8,583 bases of DNA from JBJKPP01 sp046706145 (lineage in GTDB: Bacteria; Bacteroidota; Ignavibacteria; Ignavibacteriales; Ignavibacteriaceae). Each line of letters opens with the position of its first letter. Position 1 is the first letter of the stretch. A model generated the notes under the pieces. That model saw nothing but the letters and a program-made list of their open reading frames with translations, was not told the DNA's origin and ran no database searches. Positions 1-6,189 of the stretch are shown in pieces. Both the position numbers and the translations under genes were made by a program. The stretch spans positions 1-8,583 of the forward strand of contig JBJKPP010000260.1 of assembly GCA_046706145.1 (NCBI GenBank), read 5' to 3'.

Positions 1-150
1 GATGAAAAAATTCAGAAACTTTTTGATTCCGATGGCTTTAAATTAATTTTAATCAATAAAGCAAAAACAAACTTGAACAAGATTATTCTTCCTCTTCTGA
101 AAGGAGTAACTAATAAGACCATCAAGATTATATTCTATAATCCTTCATAA
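1..150 (+). CDS. C-terminal fragment of an unrecognised protein, 5' end outside window
   Basis: Frame 1 is open from the first base to a TAA at 148-150, giving 49 residues that begin DEKIQKLFDSDGF and end IKIIFYNPS. In DNA this AT-rich, a stop-free run of this length at the window edge is unlikely by chance, and the peptide has a plausible alternation of charged and hydrophobic residues with a beta-strand-like end (IKIIFY). I do not recognise the family and cannot assign a function. It converges on the dacB gene, with only 27 bases between the two stop codons. That tight tail-to-tail fit supports a real gene end. The start and most of the protein lie to the left of the window. Confidence 0.6.
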   Translation, partial: DEKIQKLFDSDGFKLILINKAKTNLNKIILPLLKGVTNKTIKIIFYNPS

Positions 151-177
151 ATTTGTTACTTGTCTTAGTAAACACAT

Positions 178-1644
178 CTATCTCAAATTTGCCAAGAGCA
201 GCATAACTTGCTTATGAATTTCATTAATTTCTGAGGTTGGACAAGAAAAATTATTTGTAATAAGACTGAACGCTATTAATTTACCAGACCTGTCACGCAA
301 ATACCCCGAATGACTTCTGACTCCCGTAATAAGACCATCTTTAATTCTTGCATTGTAAGCAAGGATTGTATTGGCTCCGTAGCTATTGAAATATCCAACA
401 TCATAAGGATTCCCTGCTATTCCCAAAGAATTATAAAAGGCGTTAAAGAATTTCTGTTTAGTAATAAATACTAAAAGTTTCACCATACTCTTCGCCGTGA
501 TCATATCTGTTCTTGACAGCCCAGAACCGTCGTATAGCTTAATTCCTTCAGTTGGCAAGTTATTATCTTTTAGATATTTCATAATTGCATCAATTCCTTT
601 TGCAGTACTCCCTTCACTAAATATTTTTAAACCGATAGTCTTCAATAGTTGTTCAGTATAAAGGTTATTACTTCTTTTATTTATGAAGTAAACAATACTA
701 TCCAGTGGCGGGGATATTTGAGTACATATTAATTTCTTTTGTTCGTATCTCTTCTTTTCAATTAACTTTCTAGAACGACCTGAAACCTTGATTCCATTTC
801 TTTCTAAGACTGTTCTAAAATATTGAGCAGCAAACAATGGCGGGTCAGGGATTGAACCTTTTATTGAAAATTCGCTTCTCCCGGCTGGAACTGTACCCCT
901 TAAAGTCACGGTAAATTGGTCTGGCGCACCGTATATATATCCCTTATCACCAGAAGTCAGAGTACCTGTTTTCATATGGTTTATAAACTTTAGCCCTGGA
1001 ATTTCGGGCTGCATTCTTAAAACCCTAGCAGGTGAGCCAACATATTTTCCGGGTCTAAAATACAAGTAATATAGATTGTCATTTATAGTTAATGCATTTG
1101 GACCCGCTCCATAGTAATTACCAATATCTTCATAAATCCAAAAGTTTGGCACCGTTTGATTATCAAATAGAAGATTGTCTGCTATTATAGAACCGTGTAT
1201 TTTTTTTATTTCAGTTGTTTTAATAGCATGCACCCATTTTATCATTAAAGAGTCTAATGAAAGCGAGCCTTTAACATTATCAGAGCCCAATGTTGGATCA
1301 CCACCACCGACTATATAAATATTTCCTTCTAATACACCGTCATGTTTTATATGACCATCATAATAAAGCTTAGTACTAAACCTATAATCATCACCTAAAT
1401 AATAAAGTGCAGCAGAGGTAGTAAAAACTTTTAAACCTGATGCGGGTGCCAAACTCTGATTTGCCCTGAAAGAAACAATCTCTTTTCCGCTATCAACATA
1501 TTCAGCATAGACTCCCCATTCTGCATTATCAAGAGAGCTTGAATTCTTAAAATCTATTAGTTTTCCTCTTAATTGATTGCTTTGACAATATGCGAATGAA
1601 TACAAAATTAAAATGAGAGTCAGCATTTTCGGCAAAATCTTCAT
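178..1644 (-). CDS. dacB: D-alanyl-D-alanine carboxypeptidase/endopeptidase, PBP4 (DacB) family, peptidase S13
   Basis: A 488-residue periplasmic penicillin-binding protein. S13 enzymes remove the terminal D-Ala from peptidoglycan stem peptides and often cleave D-Ala-mDAP cross-links. Residues 1 to about 20 form a signal peptide: a basic start, then a hydrophobic core. There is no good lipobox before Cys20. The SxxK nucleophile motif is S69-G-L-K72 within APASGLK. S13 landmarks follow in order: GGGDPTLGS at 113-121, a domain with GxIP and DPP near 250-270, SNN (the SxN motif) at 325-327 and DGSGLSR at 372-378. The third motif, normally KTG, reads K435-D436-G437, followed by the expected family context LITGVRSHSGY. 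Length and order are normal for the family. The ATG at 1644 has an AAAGGAG ribosome-binding site 11 bases upstream. The gene sits 137 bases after the PAP2_C gene, so it may be expressed separately. The family call is secure; full catalytic activity is less certain because of KDG. Confidence 0.93.
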   Translation of the reverse strand: MKILPKMLTLILILYSFAYCQSNQLRGKLIDFKNSSSLDNAEWGVYAEYVDSGKEIVSFRANQSLAPASGLKVFTTSAALYYLGDDYRFSTKLYYDGHIKHDGVLEGNIYIVGGGDPTLGSDNVKGSLSLDSLMIKWVHAIKTTEIKKIHGSIIADNLLFDNQTVPNFWIYEDIGNYYGAGPNALTINDNLYYLYFRPGKYVGSPARVLRMQPEIPGLKFINHMKTGTLTSGDKGYIYGAPDQFTVTLRGTVPAGRSEFSIKGSIPDPPLFAAQYFRTVLERNGIKVSGRSRKLIEKKRYEQKKLICTQISPPLDSIVYFINKRSNNLYTEQLLKTIGLKIFSEGSTAKGIDAIMKYLKDNNLPTEGIKLYDGSGLSRTDMITAKSMVKLLVFITKQKFFNAFYNSLGIAGNPYDVGYFNSYGANTILAYNARIKDGLITGVRSHSGYLRDRSGKLIAFSLITNNFSCPTSEINEIHKQVMLLLANLR

Positions 1645-1655
1645 GGTTCTATCAT

Positions 1656-1662
1656 CTCCTTT
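1656..1662 (-). promoter_or_regulatory. Shine-Dalgarno site of dacB
   Basis: On the minus strand the bases read AAAGGAG, a strong match to the 16S rRNA anti-Shine-Dalgarno, 11 bases before the ATG at 1644. It is the only strong Shine-Dalgarno site in the window. The other minus-strand starts have weak or no such sequence, as is common in Bacteroidota-like genomes. It fixes the dacB start at the residue that opens a normal signal peptide. Confidence 0.75.
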
Positions 1663-1781
1663 AGATCGTTTTTTTGCGGCAAGAGTTAGTAATCATTTTA
1701 AACATAAAGATATTAAAGCTATTCATAAATGTGTACTCCATACCCATAAGATAAATTTACAAATTTGAAACGCGATGAAAT

Positions 1782-2420
1782 TTACTTGCGGTTTTTCAAA
1801 CCCAAAATAATCTTATAGCTTGCATAAGAAAAAACCGGGGCACAGAAAACATCAATAGAATAGTGAACATGCTGTTTTAAAAGTAGGAAAGCTAAGATAA
1901 ATGTGAGGGTAATAAAGGAAATCTTTATATTTTTATTATCTATAATCAGAAAAAGTAAAAATAAAAGTGCCGTATGACCAGAGAAGAACAAATCTTTCGT
2001 TAGAATCTCTCCTGTTCCAAAGGCTACAACCAACGGATCAACCAAAGGTATGGTATTGCCAGGTGGATTTAAAGGTATGAGATACATAGCTATAATTCTA
2101 AGAATTAATAACAAAGCATAAGATTGAATCCCAATCAACAATAAATCAGGTCTTTTTATTAAATAGAAAAGGGAAACAAAAACTGAAACGTATATAATTA
2201 AGAATATAAGAGTCGAGAAATCTGCAGGGTGTAGAAACTTGAGTATAGGATCGTCTAGAATAACACCTTTTCTTAACTCTATAAATTTGAGAAACCTGGA
2301 CAATGCAAAAAGTACAATTATCAAAAAAAGGATTGATATGAATAATTCCAGAAGAGAATTCTTTCTTTCAAAAAATTTATGCCAAGGTTCTAATATTCTG
2401 GGCAACTTTATTTTTCCCAA
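1782..2420 (-). CDS. PAP2-superfamily membrane protein, sphingomyelin-synthase-like (PAP2_C) type
   Basis: A 212-residue integral membrane protein with about six hydrophobic segments (roughly 24-42, 68-88, 92-112, 145-161, 165-182 and 188-205). The motifs match the PAP2_C/sphingomyelin synthase group. LRIIAMYLIPLNPPG at 107-121 resembles its D2 motif, SGHT at 147-150 its D3, and HYSIDV at 186-191 its D4. His149, His186 and Asp190 correspond to the known catalytic triad. Relatives either transfer a lipid head group between lipids or hydrolyse lipid phosphates. The substrate cannot be read from the sequence. The ATG at 2420 lies inside the last codons of the upstream esterase gene (13-base overlap), which suggests translational coupling and a shared task, perhaps remodelling of a membrane lipid. 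It could also be a plain phosphatase. I am confident of the fold and catalytic motifs, not of the reaction. Confidence 0.82.
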   Translation of the reverse strand: MGKIKLPRILEPWHKFFERKNSLLELFISILFLIIVLFALSRFLKFIELRKGVILDDPILKFLHPADFSTLIFLIIYVSVFVSLFYLIKRPDLLLIGIQSYALLLILRIIAMYLIPLNPPGNTIPLVDPLVVAFGTGEILTKDLFFSGHTALLFLLFLIIDNKNIKISFITLTFILAFLLLKQHVHYSIDVFCAPVFSYASYKIILGLKNRK

Positions 2421-3148
2421 GGATTTATTTTACTCAAAAAGTAAGGAAGCATTTTCTTCCATGTTGGCCAGTCATGTGCCATATCATCTCCCCATAAATC
2501 CAGCCAATGTTGTATGTTTTTAGATTGCAAAATCTCGGATAATTGTTCTGATGCAAATACATCTTCATTTTCTCCCCTACCTGAAGCAATAATAATATTC
2601 TTATTCCTTATCTTTTTTAGGATTTTTCTATCATTTAAATTAGACAAATAATCAACCGGTGAATTAAAATATATGTTGTCATCATAATATTCATGTACAT
2701 AAGCTTTCAAATCATAAGATCCACTCATAGCAATGAACCCGCTAAATAATTCGGGCTTCCTAAAAAATGTATTTGCCGCATGATATGCTCCAAGTGATGC
2801 TCCACAAGTTATTTTAGGAACCTTACTTCTACAGTTATCATTTATGAAAGGAATTACTTCTTCAATAATGTAATGGTTGTACTGCTGCTGTCTTACCGCT
2901 CTATCACATGGATGTATATAATCATTTAACCAGGATTCGTCATTAATACTATTAATACAATAAGCTTTTAATGTACCCTCATTAATGAATCCCGCTATGC
3001 TATCTATTAATTGAAATCGTTCATATTCCAAAAAATCATTAGCTGCGGTTGGAAACATTAAAAGTGCATATCCATAGTGACCATAAACAGCCACCTCCAT
3101 TTCCTTGTTCAAATTATCGCTATACCACTTATATATTTCTCTTTGCAA
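2408..3148 (-). CDS. Alpha/beta-hydrolase esterase, COG4947 / putative esterase (PF00756) type
   Basis: A 246-residue soluble hydrolase without a signal peptide, so probably cytoplasmic. Ser118 in the elbow CGASLGA (115-121) is the expected nucleophile, His225 in MAHDWPTW is the catalytic base, and the acid is probably within GRGENEDVF (190-198). The start codon is TTG at 3148. I accept it because the first residues (MQREIYKWYSDNLNKEMEV) match the usual N-terminus of this family, where a REYxxWxS pattern precedes a V(Y/F)GHxG strand. The first in-frame ATG (codon 17) would remove that strand region. Upstream of the TTG an in-frame TAA follows within eight codons, and no clear Shine-Dalgarno is present. 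The family resembles esterase D and mycolyl-transferase-like folds, and natural substrates are mostly unknown. It overlaps the PAP2_C gene by 13 bases and starts 94 bases after the hybrid kinase. Confidence 0.85.
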   Translation of the reverse strand: MQREIYKWYSDNLNKEMEVAVYGHYGYALLMFPTAANDFLEYERFQLIDSIAGFINEGTLKAYCINSINDESWLNDYIHPCDRAVRQQQYNHYIIEEVIPFINDNCRSKVPKITCGASLGAYHAANTFFRKPELFSGFIAMSGSYDLKAYVHEYYDDNIYFNSPVDYLSNLNDRKILKKIRNKNIIIASGRGENEDVFASEQLSEILQSKNIQHWLDLWGDDMAHDWPTWKKMLPYFLSKINPWEK

Positions 3149-3242
3149 CTTTGAACCCGGATTAATTCTTTAGATGATTTTACAGTAGTAGAAATTCTAA
3201 GGAAAATTATTTTTTTGATGCTTTAAGGTAACGAAAGGTAAA

Positions 3243-4742
3243 TTAAACTTTCAATTCTTCCAAAGATTTTAGCAAGTCATTTTTGGAAAAGGGCTTAACG
3301 ATGAACTTATCCGCACCTGCCTCATAAAATTCTCGAATTTTGTTACCTTCAAATTCACTTGAAATGATAATTATTGGCCGGGAGTATTGGTCCCTGTGCT
3401 TTATTTCGCGGCATATAAAGAGACTTTCATCCCATTTATTTTGATAAACATCAAAGAGAATCACACGGTAGTCCTTTTTATCCAGTACTTCATAATTAAA
3501 AACATACGGATCGCATATTTCTAAAGAGAATGCTTTCTTCAGATAAGCATTTACTAATTCGGAAGAATCATTTGTATCGTCGAGCATTAGAATTTTCTTT
3601 GCCCCGTTTTTATCTTCATCGGAATGTTGATTATCTGCCGAAAGAGGAAGTGTAAAAGTAACAGTGGTACCAACCCCTTTAATGCTGTCAACCAATAAAG
3701 AACCTCCTAGTCTCTCTATATATTTTTTTGATAACGCCAGGCCTAACCCGTTCCCTTCAAAATTTCTTCCTATATTCAAATCCTCTTGACTAAAAGGCTG
3801 GAATAGATGGTCCATATATTTTGAAGAAATTCCTACACCGGAATCTTTTATTTTACAAATTGCTATGTCCCTATCTTCAACAATATCTGTTTCAATTTCA
3901 ATGAAGCCCCTTGTGGTAAATTTTATAGCATTATTTAAAAGATTGTTAATTGCATTCTCAATAAATTGTTCGTCAACATCAACAAAAATTTCTTTCGATG
4001 AAAAGTTTGTATTTAACTTGATATTTTTTTCCATAGTAGAATCTTTAAGTGTATCCAAACAATTTTCAATTATCTTGTTCATATCAACTTTTTTCATTTC
4101 AATCTTATAGTTTTCAGTCTCCATCTGAGCAAATTCCAACATTTGCGTTATGCTCTTAAACAACCTTTCACCACCAGCATGTAAATTATCAAGATAAATT
4201 TTTTCTTCGGAATTTATTTTATCCTTTATGCTTTCTTTCAATATACCGGAATAACCTAGGATGATATTCAAAGGTGTTCTTAGTTCATGCGACAAAACAT
4301 TTAGGAAGTTGTTTTTTAATCTTTCCGATTCTTTATTCACACCACTAATTTTAATAAACTCATTTTGCAGCAGAATCATTTCTGTTTCATCTTCATGATA
4401 GAATACAATAAACTCTTCGCCTTCAAATTCTATTGTAAAAATTCTTGTTTTCAGAAATGGTTTTGCAATCTGTTTCGTCTTTAGAAGTGAATCACCGTAA
4501 TTCATCGTAACTACGGATTTTTTCTTATAAAGAACTTTGGAAACTATTTCTGTAATATTGTTGCTCTTAAACTCGGGATCATCAAAAAGATTATATTCTT
4601 TTAATTCTTCTAAAGTATAACCCCACATCAGAGAGAATGAATGATTAACGTAAATAATTTTTCCAGATTTATCAGTGACTTGAATAGGCAACTGAATCTG
4701 GCCATATAATAAATCAATATTTTTTATAAGGCTTTGATTCAT
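3243..4742 (-). CDS. Hybrid sensor histidine kinase: PAS, HisKA, HATPase_c, receiver
   Basis: A 499-residue cytoplasmic kinase with no transmembrane segment. A PAS domain spans about 10-115 (VTDKSGKIIYVNHSF, then MWGYTLEEL). HisKA follows, with phospho-acceptor His152 in SHELRTPLN. The ATPase domain has the N-box NNLLNNAIKFT with Asn271, the G1 box KDSGVGIS with Asp300, an F-box LFQPFSQ, and the G2 box GNGLGLALS at 330-338. A C-terminal receiver (about 382-499) carries acidic residues Asp388/Asp389, phospho-acceptor Asp431 in ILFDVYQ, Ser461 and Lys483 in VKPF. All catalytic residues are in place. I chose the ATG at 4742; a TTG at 4763 would add seven residues inside the upstream gene. The ATG is two bases after that gene's TAA and has no Shine-Dalgarno, which points to coupled translation. 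There is no output domain, so the phosphate must go to another protein or the receiver may act as a regulator itself. Confidence 0.93.
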   Translation of the reverse strand: MNQSLIKNIDLLYGQIQLPIQVTDKSGKIIYVNHSFSLMWGYTLEELKEYNLFDDPEFKSNNITEIVSKVLYKKKSVVTMNYGDSLLKTKQIAKPFLKTRIFTIEFEGEEFIVFYHEDETEMILLQNEFIKISGVNKESERLKNNFLNVLSHELRTPLNIILGYSGILKESIKDKINSEEKIYLDNLHAGGERLFKSITQMLEFAQMETENYKIEMKKVDMNKIIENCLDTLKDSTMEKNIKLNTNFSSKEIFVDVDEQFIENAINNLLNNAIKFTTRGFIEIETDIVEDRDIAICKIKDSGVGISSKYMDHLFQPFSQEDLNIGRNFEGNGLGLALSKKYIERLGGSLLVDSIKGVGTTVTFTLPLSADNQHSDEDKNGAKKILMLDDTNDSSELVNAYLKKAFSLEICDPYVFNYEVLDKKDYRVILFDVYQNKWDESLFICREIKHRDQYSRPIIIISSEFEGNKIREFYEAGADKFIVKPFSKNDLLKSLEELKV

Positions 4743-4744
4743 AA

Positions 4745-6049
4745 TTATACTACAGGTAAGCAAAATTGGACGACTGCTCCGTTGTTATTATCAAGAAGTT
4801 CTATTTTTCCGTTGTGTCTATCAATTATACTTTTACACAAAAATAAACCATATCCGGAATTATCTGAACTGGGAACATCTGAAAATATTAATTCCTTATC
4901 ACCTGAAAATCCCGGCCCATCGTCCTCAATTGTAACATAATTAAAATTATCCTTGTAAAACGTTTTTATAGTTACTGTAGCATTGGTTTTCGCTTCAGCT
5001 GAATTTGTAAATAGATGAACTAACAAATGTTGAATTTGTTCGGAATCATAACTGCAAGGTGGAATTGGATTGAATTCAGTTTTAAACAACAACTTACTAT
5101 ACTTCTTCATAGGTGACAAATACTTTATTACGGATTGAATTGTTTTGTTCAGATCACTGCTGTCCTTATTCAAATTCATTACTGAGGTTTCCATTAGGGC
5201 TTGAGCATATTTCTGAATTTTTCTCAAGGAATCACTGGATATCTTCCCCTTTAATTTAACTCTGTCAAAAGTTATTGAATTAAAATCAGTTGGTGATTCT
5301 TCGTATTCTTTTTGAGCTTTTTCAATTGTTCTGATTAAACTTTCTGTTTCCAGAAGAGAAATGTGAACCAGGGCCTGCAATGAATGTCCAACTTCGGAAT
5401 CTATACTCGATTTTAAAGCTCTTCTTTCGGCGCGAATTAATTGTGTGTTAGCTTCCTGCAAAGCATTGTAAGCATTAATTTGTCCGTTGTAGAGCTGTGC
5501 ATTTCTAATAGCTGTTGCTGCTTGTCCAGCTAGTATTTCAAAAGTATCGGTTATTTCCCTTATTTTTATTTTATGAAGAAACTTACTGTCAACATAAATA
5601 ACACCTATTTTCTTATCATCCGTTATTAGAGGCGAACAAAGAATTGTTTCTAGTTGAAGCCTTAATATACTTTTACTCTGGTCAAAATTTCTGTCACTTT
5701 GTGCACCTTCTATAAATCTGGACTGCCCACTAGTAAAAACATCCTGCACGACTGATGTACTAACATTAAAATTCTCTTCAAATAATTCCTTACTTCCTGA
5801 ATCTTTACCAAGTCTAAACTCTAACTTTCCAGATGGGTTTGCTAAAACAATAAAGCCCCTTTCTGAATTTGTTAACTTAATTGCATTCTGCAAAACAAGT
5901 TCTAAAACATCTTCGAGAATAAGTGACCTGTTTATGCTTTTTACTATATCTAGTATAACTTCCAGATTCTTAAGTTTTTCATTAGAATCCTCATTTCCAT
6001 TAAGCTTCTGTGAAGTTTCGACTTGTTCTTTTAATTCAGAAAGTTTCAT
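4745..6049 (-). CDS. GAF-domain sensor histidine kinase
   Basis: A 434-residue cytoplasmic kinase. Residues 1-35 are charged and probably coiled. A GAF domain spans about 45-185 (LTNSERGFIVL near 59-69, ILCSPLI near 136-142, IGVIYVDS, ending in LAGQAATAIRNAQLY). Another likely helical linker covers 190-215. The dimerisation/phosphotransfer region has His222 in SEVGHSLQALVHI, where Ser223 takes the place of the usual Glu or Asp after the histidine. The ATPase domain has Asn349 in HLFTNSAEA as the N-box, the G1 box EDDGPGF at 375-381 and the G2 box GYGLFLCKSI at 399-408. The ATG at 6049 has a weak AAGAAG at 6055-6060 upstream. It follows the surface-protein gene by 140 bases and leads directly into the hybrid kinase, two bases from stop to start. 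The GAF ligand cannot be read from the sequence. The atypical H-box leaves open whether it phosphorylates itself or its partner. Confidence 0.88.
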   Translation of the reverse strand: MKLSELKEQVETSQKLNGNEDSNEKLKNLEVILDIVKSINRSLILEDVLELVLQNAIKLTNSERGFIVLANPSGKLEFRLGKDSGSKELFEENFNVSTSVVQDVFTSGQSRFIEGAQSDRNFDQSKSILRLQLETILCSPLITDDKKIGVIYVDSKFLHKIKIREITDTFEILAGQAATAIRNAQLYNGQINAYNALQEANTQLIRAERRALKSSIDSEVGHSLQALVHISLLETESLIRTIEKAQKEYEESPTDFNSITFDRVKLKGKISSDSLRKIQKYAQALMETSVMNLNKDSSDLNKTIQSVIKYLSPMKKYSKLLFKTEFNPIPPCSYDSEQIQHLLVHLFTNSAEAKTNATVTIKTFYKDNFNYVTIEDDGPGFSGDKELIFSDVPSSDNSGYGLFLCKSIIDRHNGKIELLDNNNGAVVQFCLPVV

Positions 6050-6189
6050 TTTATCTTCTTATAATTCTCAGATTTTTCAGTATGACAACAAAAATCAAAC
6101 CAATTCTAGCTTATCAAAGACTTCAATTTTGAAAGGAAATCGAAATATTTAGAAAGAATTTTGAAGAAATGTTAATAAAAAGGAAATTT

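Noticed and set aside
156..171. Possible bidirectional terminator between the convergent stops (TTACT, six-base loop, AGTAA)
   Set aside because: The stem has only five base pairs, mostly A-T, with no strong T-tract on either side. Too weak to call.
964..978. A KTGTLTSG stretch in DacB (residues 225-232) that looks like the missing KTG motif
   Set aside because: It lies between the SxxK and SxN motifs, in the domain that normally holds a GSGDxxYIYG pattern, about 100 residues before SxN. The real third motif must come after SxN, where KDG is found in the correct context.
2239..2523. Plus-strand open frames opposite the PAP2_C/esterase genes and similar ones opposite the kinases
   Set aside because: They lie wholly antisense to genes with clear catalytic motifs, show no recognisable domain, and are expected as shadow frames.
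3226..3240. Tandem AAGGTA repeats just after the hybrid kinase stop
   Set aside because: Two six-base copies in AT-rich intergenic DNA carry no evidence of function.
4743..4763. Upstream TTG start at 4763 for the hybrid kinase, adding seven residues
   Set aside because: It would overlap the preceding gene, and the nearest GGAG is 13 bases away. The ATG at 4742, two bases after the upstream stop, fits a coupled operon better and already includes the whole PAS domain.
6058..6088. Promoter-like TTGTCA and TATAAG on the minus strand upstream of the GAF kinase
   Set aside because: The spacer is 19 bases, and transcription would begin essentially at the start codon, overlapping the likely ribosome-binding region. 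Not convincing as a sigma-70 promoter.
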